A program made the translations under genes and the position numbers. A stretch of DNA of 64,000 bases, taken from NCBI RefSeq assembly GCF_900142985.1, contig NZ_LT670849.1, forward strand, positions 992,001 to 1,056,000, given 5' to 3'. The notes under the pieces were generated by a model. The model did not search any database, was not told the DNA's origin, and worked only from the letters and a program-made list of their open reading frames with translations. Each line of letters opens with the position of its first letter. Position 1 is the first letter of the stretch. The stretch is from Bradyrhizobium erythrophlei (GTDB lineage: Bacteria > Pseudomonadota > Alphaproteobacteria > Rhizobiales > Xanthobacteraceae). Shown here in pieces: positions 44,826-51,779 of the stretch.

Positions 44826-45044
44826 TTAGTCCAGTAGAGGATTCTCCACGGCCGCCCGCTTCCCATGCTTCTTCAGCAGATCATTGAAGGCCTCGACCGC
44901 CAGAGCGTTCAAAGTCGTGTCCTGCTCAGCGGCCAACAATCGCAGGGCGCGCCAGCCGTCGGCGTTGATCCGGGTCAGGATTGCCTTGAAGGATCCGGGA
45001 GCACGTTTCCCAGGTTTGCTGGCTGGCTTGGCGGGGCGTCCCAT
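44826..45044 (-). CDS. ribbon-helix-helix (ParD/CopG-like) protein
   Basis: 72 aa: a Lys/Pro/Gly-rich start (GRPAKPASKPGKRAPGSFKA), a strand (LTRINADGWRAL), then AAEQDTTLNALAVEAFNDLL, the antitoxin-like RHH helices. The ATG at 45044 is chosen over 45077. It is divergent from the tyrosine recombinase gene at 45189; the space between holds two interlocked inverted repeats. No toxin gene is adjacent, so a regulator of the recombinase is more likely than an antitoxin. Confidence 0.7.
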   Translation of the reverse strand: MGRPAKPASKPGKRAPGSFKAILTRINADGWRALRLLAAEQDTTLNALAVEAFNDLLKKHGKRAAVENPLLD

Positions 45045-45132
45045 TTCTTCTCCACGTGAGCTGGCCAATGCTCGCACACCAAGAAATCGGACGGAAGCGG
45101 CTCAACTCGAGATTAGGGCTTGCATGATAGCC

Positions 45133-45172
45133 CGTTATCCTGTTAGCTTCCGATAACGAGACTTCTCGGAAG
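45133..45172. promoter_or_regulatory. interlocked inverted repeats upstream of recombinase
   Basis: CGTTATC (45133-45139) pairs with GATAACG (45152-45158), and CTTCCGA (45147-45153) pairs with TCGGAAG (45166-45172); the two palindromes overlap. They lie 17 nt before the recombinase ATG. Could be the RHH operator, or a recombination site for the adjacent enzyme. Confidence 0.55.
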
Positions 45173-45188
45173 TAATGGAACCCGGCAT

Positions 45189-46154
45189 ATGTCAACGTCC
45201 CTTACCGTTATCGACGCCGTCCAAAACCTCCCCGCCGCACTCGGTCCCGACCTGACGGCTGCCGTCGACCTGGCCAAAGCCGAAAAGGCCCTTAGCACTC
45301 GGAAGGCCTACGGCACCGACTTTCGGATCTTCAAGGCGTGGTGCGATGCCAAGGGCGTCTCCTCCCTGCCGGCCCAGCCCGAGACGGTCGCCGCATTTCT
45401 CGCGGCAGAGGCCGGCGCTGGCGTTAAGCCATCTACTCTCAGTCGGCGGGTCGCTGCCATCCGGTACGCCCATAAGCTTGCCGGGGTCCCCACCCCGAGC
45501 GATTCCGAACGGGTCAAGGCAACGATGCGCGGCATCCGCCGTACGTACGGGGTAGCAAGGGTCCGCAAAGCGCCGGCCGTCTCGGCCAAAATGCAGGCCA
45601 TGGTAGGCGCAGCGCGAGACAGTCTCACAGGGCTACGCGACCGGGCATTGCTCCTGGTTGGATTTGCCGGCGCTTTCCGCCGTTCCGAACTGGTTGCTTT
45701 GGATGTGGCCGATTTCGCCGAGACCGAAACCGGGCTGCTTATCACCATTCGCCGCGGCAAGACGGATCAGGAGGCGGCCGGTCGCACGATCGCCATACCG
45801 AAAGGCGACCTCGCCTGCCCGGTCAAGGCATTGCGGGCCTGGCTCGAGGCGGCGGCGATCGAGACAGGGGCTGTATTCCGCCCGATCAACAAGGCCGGCA
45901 CGGTCGGGGCCTCCCGGCTAACTGACCGGTCGGTGGCAAATATCGTCAAGGCGTATGCCGGCCGCGCCGGATATGACGCGGGTGCATTCTCGGGCCATTC
46001 GCTGCGGGCGGGCTTCCTGACATCAGCGGCGGCCAAGGGCGCTTCAATTTTTAAGATGATGGATCAGTCCGGCCATAAGTCGGTCGACACACTGCGCGGC
46101 TACGTCCGCGACGCTGAGCTTTTCAAGGACCATGCTGGGGCTGGGTTGCTCTAA
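45189..46154 (+). CDS. stand-alone tyrosine recombinase (XerC/D-like)
   Basis: 321 aa. N-terminal SAM-like domain (STRKAYGTDFRIFKAWCDAK) and C-terminal catalytic domain: first Arg in GAFRRSELVALDV, HxxR in GHSLRAGF, second His in SGHKS and nucleophile Tyr in LRGYVRDAE. All catalytic residues are present. It lies mid-element, not beside an att site, so it is a second recombinase distinct from the integrase at 55502. Its role may be a nested cassette or resolution of replication products. Confidence 0.88.
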   Translation: MSTSLTVIDAVQNLPAALGPDLTAAVDLAKAEKALSTRKAYGTDFRIFKAWCDAKGVSSLPAQPETVAAFLAAEAGAGVKPSTLSRRVAAIRYAHKLAGVPTPSDSERVKATMRGIRRTYGVARVRKAPAVSAKMQAMVGAARDSLTGLRDRALLLVGFAGAFRRSELVALDVADFAETETGLLITIRRGKTDQEAAGRTIAIPKGDLACPVKALRAWLEAAAIETGAVFRPINKAGTVGASRLTDRSVANIVKAYAGRAGYDAGAFSGHSLRAGFLTSAAAKGASIFKMMDQSGHKSVDTLRGYVRDAELFKDHAGAGLL

Positions 46155-46289
46155 CACGTCATGTTCACGGGAACCCTAACACCGACAGCCCCGCCCCTAA
46201 TTTAATCTTGTAATGGGAGGTCTAGCACCATCTTGGCAAGCGTCTTGCTTCCGTTGTGATTCATCCAATCCTACAGTGGAGGCTAAGAG

Positions 46290-46745
46290 ATGAACTTCGC
46301 CAAATTTGTGATCGTGGCGCTCCTCATGCTCGCAACAGTAGATGCGAGCAAAGCGACGGTCCGGATTGCTGATGATCGGGGCGGCCGGATTGGGAACTAT
46401 CTGGATAGATTTCGGGCCCTGCGCAGTTCCCACGATACTATCGTCATCGACGGCCTGTGCGCTTCGGCCTGCACAATGGTCCTCGGCACCGTTTCACATG
46501 ACAGAATCTGCGTAACGTCTCAGGCCAGTCTCGGATTCCATGCCGCATGGGACGCTGGAGCAGACGGCCGCGAGGTTACCAATTTGGCAGCCACCAAGAT
46601 GCTCTATTCGATGTATCCGTCCGCAGTAAAACGCTGGATCAGCGCACGTGGTGGCCTGACACCGCGCATGATCTTCCTGCAGGGAAAAGAGCTTATGGGC
46701 ATGTACAAGCCCTGTTACCTCAACGCTCAGACGGAACAGCGCTAA
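46290..46745 (+). CDS. secreted ClpP/crotonase-fold-like protein
   Basis: 151 aa with a Sec leader (MNFAKFVIVALLMLATVDAS). The core reads IVIDGLCASACTMVLGTVSH then ASLGFHAAWDAG, which parallels ClpP-type serine peptidases: G-x-x-A-S-A around the nucleophile Ser and a following His. The putative catalytic Ser is in CASAC, His in GFHAAW. Two cysteines flank the serine. It is probably a periplasmic protease-like protein of the kind found in Bradyrhizobium genomes; substrate unknown. Confidence 0.65.
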   Translation: MNFAKFVIVALLMLATVDASKATVRIADDRGGRIGNYLDRFRALRSSHDTIVIDGLCASACTMVLGTVSHDRICVTSQASLGFHAAWDAGADGREVTNLAATKMLYSMYPSAVKRWISARGGLTPRMIFLQGKELMGMYKPCYLNAQTEQR

Positions 46746-46890
46746 TGGCTATTAGGTCTTTCCCGCCTCTAGTGGTCTCGCCGCGAAGCACATAAAATCT
46801 TGACTGGCGCGGCTTAGGGTAGCTCCCGAAAATCCGATTCCGCTCGGACCGCCGCGTCGACCATCATGCGGGCTCCTGCGGAGGGGCAAG

Positions 46891-47622
46891 ATGAAGTCAA
46901 GGACGCCCAAGTCTAAGCGAGTCCCAAAAAGACTTAGGATAAATGTCGGGCATGCCGAGCCGATCGATTACACACCTACAACGGAGGCGTGGGCCCGCAT
47001 GGAGAAGGCGCTGGGAAAATCGATTCCCGCTGATGTACGATGCAAAATCAAGTCCCTGGTCGAGCGATATTACATAAAATATTCCTTCGAAGAGACCGCG
47101 CCATTCAAAGATGACGTTTTAAGTCGCATCAGTGCAATTCGACGAGCAACGATCAAGCTGCGACAAACATTGCAAATAGATAAAACAGATGGAGCAGACG
47201 GAGCGGCCCGAGCTGCGCTTGCAAAGCTTGCGACAGTGATGAGACATCGACAGGTCGTTCCATCTCTAAAGTCTGATCTATTGCCTCGCCTTATCGCGGG
47301 AATCGACTTGGCAGAACAGAATGTCAGGACGACAACAAGTTTCGTAGACGGAGAGGCTTGGCGCGAGTTCGCGATTTCGGTGAAAGAGGCCTTCAAGTCA
47401 AGCGGCTTGCCCTGCGGCGCATCTCACGATGGAGGTGCCGCCGGCAATGGCTCTCCTTTTGTACGCTTCTTCGCAGAATTACAGAGGTCGTTCCCGGAGG
47501 AGAAATATCGCCGTCATTATAACGGGTCTCCGGCCACGCTAGCGAAAGAAATCAATCGAGCAGGTGAGCTGGGACGCACACCCTCTTCCACTCCTCAAGC
47601 CGTTTCTGGTCGCGCGGGCTAG
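46891..47622 (+). CDS. 243-aa hypothetical protein
   Basis: Basic start (MKSRTPKSKRVPKRLRINVG), then helical segments (RRATIKLRQTLQIDKTDGAD; GIDLAEQNVRTTTSFVDGEA). Lower GC and less biased codon use than the flanking genes, suggesting recent acquisition. No domain recognised. It lies directly upstream of, and convergent with, the HigBA unit. Confidence 0.6.
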   Translation: MKSRTPKSKRVPKRLRINVGHAEPIDYTPTTEAWARMEKALGKSIPADVRCKIKSLVERYYIKYSFEETAPFKDDVLSRISAIRRATIKLRQTLQIDKTDGADGAARAALAKLATVMRHRQVVPSLKSDLLPRLIAGIDLAEQNVRTTTSFVDGEAWREFAISVKEAFKSSGLPCGASHDGGAAGNGSPFVRFFAELQRSFPEEKYRRHYNGSPATLAKEINRAGELGRTPSSTPQAVSGRAG

Positions 47623-47692
47623 GGCAGCTAAGCTCATTCAGAAAAACGAGGCAAATCGCGCGTATTGCCGCTAGCGCTCGTTGGAAAAAGAG

Positions 47693-48169
47693 CTAAGCCG
47701 CGGTATTGAGCTGGCCAAGCTCTTCCAAATCTATGTTGAAATCGAAATCTAGCTGGATTGGCTGTTCAGGACAGCGGCGCTCGCTGTAGCTATCCATGTC
47801 GTTTTTCAACTGCCAACACTGGCCTAAAATCTGATTGCGTCGGTTCGCAGCGGCGATTTCCATGAAGGGGCGCGGCGCATTGCAGTCATCCCATTTCATG
47901 ACAAGCTGGCCGTTCTCGCGGACGGGAGCCGCATAATATTTTCTAACGCTCCGGCCCTTTCTATCCTTGAAGTGCTGGAGTCCCATTGCGCGACCTATCC
48001 GTTCCGCGCACTGTCTCACGGCCATACCCCGCGTCAATTCGTAACGCTCGTTTGTTACAGCCCATTCTGCAATTTGATCTCGCGTTGCGGGCCATTCCCC
48101 GCCGGAAGCGCGATAATCTTCCACGATCCTTAGAAGTTGATCATTGAGCTTGGCCATCTTCTGCTCCAT
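47693..48169 (-). CDS. third gene of the HigBA-ImmA operon
   Basis: 158 aa. The middle (WPATRDQIAEWAVTNERYEL; AERIGRAMGLQHFKDRKGRS) resembles a winged-helix DNA-binding segment; the C-terminus is acidic. The start overlaps the end of the HigA-ImmA gene by 29 nt, so it is translated from the same message. No named family. A regulator or accessory to the toxin-antitoxin unit is inferred from linkage. Confidence 0.6.
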   Translation of the reverse strand: MEQKMAKLNDQLLRIVEDYRASGGEWPATRDQIAEWAVTNERYELTRGMAVRQCAERIGRAMGLQHFKDRKGRSVRKYYAAPVRENGQLVMKWDDCNAPRPFMEIAAANRRNQILGQCWQLKNDMDSYSERRCPEQPIQLDFDFNIDLEELGQLNTAA

Positions 48170-49280
48170 TTGGCGGAACGTTCCCCCAACCGTCCGTCAA
48201 TGCTGTTTGAGTGATTATCTCCCGGATTTTCACCAAGTATTTGTGGAAGTGCGTATATGGCACTTCATCTCTAAACTGGAGCTGTCCAACAACCAAACCC
48301 GGATGCACGCCAATTCTTTTCGCAAACAGAAGTATGCGCTCACCCGAATAAAGTGGCCTTACTCGCTTGATAAAGCCGTCCAACTCAGATTTTGGAACGA
48401 GAAATTCACTAGCGGCATCATTCGCGCGAACCTCTTCAGGCGGCAGTACATCTTTCCGCTGCAATGCCTCTGTCATCTCAAGGTCTACAATGAGTCCATC
48501 CTTTTTTAAGATATGCTCGATTTCGTGACGCAGAACGAACCAGAAGTTATTCAGGCGGTCGTATCTCAGTGACATCGCAATGACTGGCTTTTCATCAATC
48601 CAGAATGCTGCACCGTCTATTTTCGCCCCCTGCAAAAATTCAACGATGACAAAGCGGACTCCAGCGCTAGCTAGAATTTGCGGTACTTGTCTAATCTCCT
48701 CCGGCGCCATCAAAAGTTCACGCAACTTTGGCAGCGCCGCCCGAAGTCTTTGGTCTGAGTATGGAGTTGCGGTTACAGCTTGGGCTAATTGGTAAGCGCG
48801 AAACAACCAAGCCCATTGCAGAGGTGTGCGCTCTTCATACTGATTAGCGCGCGCCGCATGCGGGAATGCTGGTTTCTCATTGATGTTACGGATGTTGTAG
48901 AAGCGGCAAACACGATGCTCGACAACTTCGGCCCTCTCAGACGGCTCGATCCATTTCCGCTTCATAAGTTCGCGGACTGGGAACATTGAATACAGCGCTG
49001 AGCGACGCCCTACAGATTCGTCGGCTGGCTTGGTTTGGGCCAAGCGATATACGCTCTCAAGATTCATCCAATAGAGCGCGTCGTCATCGCCAAATGCTCT
49101 CGCCAATCCAACTGCCGTATCTGGCGTGATCTGCTTCTTTGCGGAAATGATTTCATTTATGGCCTGAACCGGGCGATCCATGATTTTGGCAAGGTCCTCC
49201 TGCGTCCATCCGCGAGCATCCAGCTCGTCACGGATGAAGTCTCCCGGTGGGAACACTTCGGCAGGAATACGAGGAGGCAT
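48141..49280 (-). CDS. higA: HigA-type antitoxin fused to ImmA/IrrE metallopeptidase
   Basis: 379 aa. Residues ~10-65 are a HigA/XRE helix-turn-helix with the typical start PAEVFPPGDFIRDELDARGW and DRPVQAINEIISAKKQITPD. Residues ~195-330 are an ImmA/IrrE-like zinc peptidase: the HEXXH motif is RHEIEHIL near residue 251, followed by a helix and DAASEFLVP. It lies 13 nt after the toxin gene. Expected to neutralise HigB and repress the operon; the peptidase part may link antitoxin loss to a signal, as in phage ImmA systems. Confidence 0.85.
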   Translation of the reverse strand: MPPRIPAEVFPPGDFIRDELDARGWTQEDLAKIMDRPVQAINEIISAKKQITPDTAVGLARAFGDDDALYWMNLESVYRLAQTKPADESVGRRSALYSMFPVRELMKRKWIEPSERAEVVEHRVCRFYNIRNINEKPAFPHAARANQYEERTPLQWAWLFRAYQLAQAVTATPYSDQRLRAALPKLRELLMAPEEIRQVPQILASAGVRFVIVEFLQGAKIDGAAFWIDEKPVIAMSLRYDRLNNFWFVLRHEIEHILKKDGLIVDLEMTEALQRKDVLPPEEVRANDAASEFLVPKSELDGFIKRVRPLYSGERILLFAKRIGVHPGLVVGQLQFRDEVPYTHFHKYLVKIREIITQTALTDGWGNVPPNGAEDGQAQ

Positions 49281-49293
49281 TTCAGGTTCTCTC

Positions 49294-49590
49294 TTAGTGA
49301 TAGTCGACGATTTCGATTACGTGCACCGTCTTTTGTGGATTTCCGTCCTTTAGCTCAACGATCAATCTCCATTGGTCATTCAATCGGAGCGAATACTGAC
49401 CCTCACGGTCGCCCTTGAGCTTTTCAAACTTGAAAGACCGTCGGGAATAGAGCGTTCTCTCATCCGATGCCGCGCGAATGTGCTGCATCGCCTTGCGGTA
49501 GGCTTTCACTATCCCGTCGCTAAAACCTCCGCTGAACTTCGCATCGGTCTCCAGCTGATCCAGGGACGAATCTTTAAAGGTCACGTCCAT
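49294..49590 (-). CDS. higB: HigB/RelE-family toxin
   Basis: 98-aa mRNA-interferase-like toxin: FSGGFSDGIVKAYRKAMQHI then LYSRRSFKFEKLKGDREGQY and SLRLNDQWRLIVE, the usual HigB order with basic catalytic-face residues. Toxin precedes antitoxin, as is normal for hig loci. Start is ATG 49590 or GTG 49596. A strong promoter (see 49601-49653) places transcription start at about the start codon, so the message may be leaderless. Confidence 0.88.
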   Translation of the reverse strand: MDVTFKDSSLDQLETDAKFSGGFSDGIVKAYRKAMQHIRAASDERTLYSRRSFKFEKLKGDREGQYSLRLNDQWRLIVELKDGNPQKTVHVIEIVDYH

Positions 49591-49600
49591 GGACACCCCC

Positions 49601-49653
49601 TATATAGCGAGTCTTAACATACTGTCAATCACCCTTTCACCCTAAGGGTGATT
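49601..49653 (-). promoter_or_regulatory. higBA promoter and operator
   Basis: On the minus strand: TTGACA (49628-49623), 16 nt, TATATA (49606-49601), a near-consensus housekeeping promoter. A perfect 10-bp inverted repeat, AATCACCCTT (49627-49636) and AAGGGTGATT (49644-49653), overlaps the -35 box, ideally placed for HigA repression. Confidence 0.7.
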
Positions 49654-49922
49654 TTCGCTTTTTTTGCAATATGTTTCAGTCGCTTACGGACCAACGCTTC
49701 AGGTCCTCCGGTTACTTCGCAAGGGAATGGCAATCCGGACGAGACTCGGGCGCAACTGAAGCTAGCAAGAATACCATCGCTAAACTGCCCGTGTCTGCCG
49801 GTTACGCCAGCGCCGGTTATCAGCGCAAGACGCTGCGCGGCCCTGACGAGCCTTGCTGCCACTAAGCCATGCGCGCGGCTCACCCCGGTACCCATCCCGT
49901 CGCTGGTAGGGGCAATTCTCAA
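49629..49922 (-). CDS. doubtful small ORF upstream of higB
   Basis: Open frame of up to 97 aa ending ALVRKRLKHIAKKAKITLRV. The basic tail looks protein-like, but the frame runs through the higB operator and has no good start site. The 49654-50052 stretch contains no better gene on either strand. Kept as doubtful. Confidence 0.22.
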   Translation of the reverse strand: MRIAPTSDGMGTGVSRAHGLVAARLVRAAQRLALITGAGVTGRHGQFSDGILASFSCARVSSGLPFPCEVTGGPEALVRKRLKHIAKKAKITLRVKG

Positions 49923-50052
49923 ACTGACCCACTACCGCCCCGGGACATTAGCGAGCAAATCCACTCGCACGAACCGCCCCTGTCCCCCTTTGGCATGAAC
50001 CGACATCCTGAGTGTCGTCCCCCAGCACTGTCTGGGACGCAACGCAACCAGG

Positions 50053-50292
50053 ATGCGCAAAATGACAGACCTGCAGGATATCGAGAGTAAGTTCGCCCCG
50101 CGTTCCATCGCCTACACGCCTGAGCAGGCAGCCATGGCTACCGGCCGCAGCCGGTCCCGCATTTTCAAAGCAATCAAAAATGAGGAGCTGACCGCCCGCA
50201 AGGACGGGAAGGCAACCTTGCTTGAAGTCGACGAACTCCGCCGTTGGGTGCGATCACTGCCCGCGATCGGCCGAGACCCCGTAGCGGCCTAA
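50053..50292 (+). CDS. excisionase/AlpA-like helix-turn-helix protein
   Basis: 79 aa. YTPEQAAMATGRSRSRIFKA followed by TARKDGKATLLEVDELRRWV is the MerR-like/excisionase HTH with its wing (the usual x-x-D-G-K... LL...DEL-x-x-W). It begins the plus-strand replication module (50053-55036). Probably a regulator or accessory recombination factor. Confidence 0.75.
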   Translation: MRKMTDLQDIESKFAPRSIAYTPEQAAMATGRSRSRIFKAIKNEELTARKDGKATLLEVDELRRWVRSLPAIGRDPVAA

Positions 50293-50371
50293 CTCCCAAA
50301 ACGAAAAACCGGCGGCACGATTCCTTGGCGGGAGTCGACGTGCGCACCGGCTTTGCAAAAGAGATTTTAAC

Positions 50372-50662
50372 TTGAAAAGTAATAGCAAAACACCCGAAGT
50401 CTGTCACCCCGAAATCGGCGTCCCAGCAACCGGTCGCGTCGTTTCCGAGTTTGCGCTTTCCCCGTGGGAGATCATCCGTGCCGAGCTGAACGAACGCCGC
50501 GGAAAAACGATTGTCTCGATCGCTCGTTGGAAAACCACACCGACGGGCCTCGCACGCACAGGGGCCGTATTCGAAATCGCAGGCCGCCGATTTGACGACA
50601 TGGCGAAACTGGTCGTCGAAGTGCAGAGCGTCCTGGCCTCTCTGGACGGGAGCGCCGCATGA
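50372..50662 (+). CDS. PC4-like (transcriptional coactivator p15) small protein
   Basis: 96 aa. ELNERRGKTIVSIARWKTTP then GAVFEIAGRRFDDMAKLVVE follows the PC4/p15 ssDNA-binding pattern (a basic-strand I-x-x-R-W, a turn, then a strand and a C-terminal helix). Together with the primase downstream, an ssDNA-binding function in replication is a reasonable inference. Identity to known members is not established. Confidence 0.5.
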   Translation: MKSNSKTPEVCHPEIGVPATGRVVSEFALSPWEIIRAELNERRGKTIVSIARWKTTPTGLARTGAVFEIAGRRFDDMAKLVVEVQSVLASLDGSAA

Positions 50663-51009
50663 GCCCTCTCCCCGATCAATATCCGGATCAGCCCGGATAC
50701 AAGTCACTAGGTCCATCTGAGCAGGCTGCCGTCGCCGTCTGTAACACTGCCAAAGCTCTCCGCGACCAAGTGTTGCGGACGATTTGCGACTCCCCGGCCG
50801 GCTTATCAGCCGATGCCGTGGCCGATCGCCTTGGCAAATCGGTGTTATCGGTCCGTCCGCGCGTTAGCGAGCTTCGCAGGCTCGGTGAAATCCAGCCGAC
50901 GACGCAACGCGTCAAGAACGCGAGCGGCATGAGCGCTACGGTTTGGGTGCAGTCGCCTCTACCGAGTCCCGTCGCTGCCGACCTTGATGATCTCGAGGTG
51001 CAGCGATGA
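50659..51009 (+). CDS. winged-helix protein
   Basis: 116 aa. RDQVLRTICDSPAGLSADAV, ADRLGKSVLSVRPRVSELRR and LGEIQPTTQRVKNASGMSA form a winged helix of the MarR-like or phage-replication type. Overlaps the previous stop and the next start (ATGA both sides). A phage O-like or regulatory role is possible. Confidence 0.65.
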   Translation: MSPLPDQYPDQPGYKSLGPSEQAAVAVCNTAKALRDQVLRTICDSPAGLSADAVADRLGKSVLSVRPRVSELRRLGEIQPTTQRVKNASGMSATVWVQSPLPSPVAADLDDLEVQR

Positions 51010-51779
51010 AGCGCGGCGACGCCGACCAGATCTCAAATCCCTTCTATCATCAATCCGCCGACCTGCTGCATGACGACGTCTTCACGTTGGCCGGCTTCAC
51101 CATGTGCGGCCCGGGCTTGGGAAAGGCTGTTCGCGAACGTTTCGTAGCACTTGCTGGTGGCCTCCTGCGCAAATATGGACCCCGCGCATTTGAAATGCCC
51201 AAGCGCGCGGCTGCCATCCATGAGGCCGGTCACGTCGTCATAAATTCTGTCTTGGGCGTACGGACAACGAATGTCCTGATAGATCCCATATCGAGGGACG
51301 GAAAGCTTTTTTGGATAGGCTACACCGACGCGCCAGACCTCGCGTTCCTGGATTCGCCAGCTTCGCCCGTTAGCTTTGATCATATCCTGAGACGATCGCG
51401 GGCAACATACGCCGGCCTCGCCGCAGAGATGCTTTTCGCTGGTGAGGACCGGCGGGAAGGCTCGAGTCTCGACGAAAGCACCATGTCGCAACTTCTGGCG
51501 GAGCGAGCGGCTTCGCTGCTTGGGGTAGACGCGGAAATTCTATGGCGCGACAACGTAGCTAATTGGTGCGCTATCCAGCTCCATCGCAACCGCCAAATCC
51601 ACGCTGATATCACCGATGCGCTAATGAGCCGCCGACGGCTGAAAGGAAAAGTGTTGCGGGAGTTCTGCGCCAGTGCGCTGGCAGCTGCGGAAGACGAGAA
51701 ATGGCCTGATATCCAGGACCATACGTCACAGCTTTTCGATGCCGGAATAATCACAGATGACGCGGAGGTCTGGGCGTGA
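51006..51779 (+). CDS. stand-alone M41-like (FtsH peptidase-type) protein
   Basis: 257 aa. KRAAAIHEAGHVVINSVLGV contains an HEXXH zinc motif with the A-x-H-E-A-G-H context specific to FtsH/M41 peptidases. A later acidic residue in EGSSLDEST could be the third ligand (FtsH: D at this spacing in a similar helix). No AAA ATPase domain and no membrane helix. The gene is coupled by overlap to the primase gene, so it may process a replication or regulatory protein. Confidence 0.7.
   Translation: MKRGDADQISNPFYHQSADLLHDDVFTLAGFTMCGPGLGKAVRERFVALAGGLLRKYGPRAFEMPKRAAAIHEAGHVVINSVLGVRTTNVLIDPISRDGKLFWIGYTDAPDLAFLDSPASPVSFDHILRRSRATYAGLAAEMLFAGEDRREGSSLDESTMSQLLAERAASLLGVDAEILWRDNVANWCAIQLHRNRQIHADITDALMSRRRLKGKVLREFCASALAAAEDEKWPDIQDHTSQLFDAGIITDDAEVWA

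Noticed and set aside
49627..49665. hairpin followed by a T-rich stretch read as a plus-strand terminator
   Set aside because: No plus-strand gene lies upstream; the palindrome overlaps the -35 of the minus-strand higB promoter and is better read as an operator.
49648..49998. 116-aa plus-strand frame upstream of the replication module
   Set aside because: Starts inside the higB operator palindrome and has a Pro/Thr/Arg-rich sequence without a domain.
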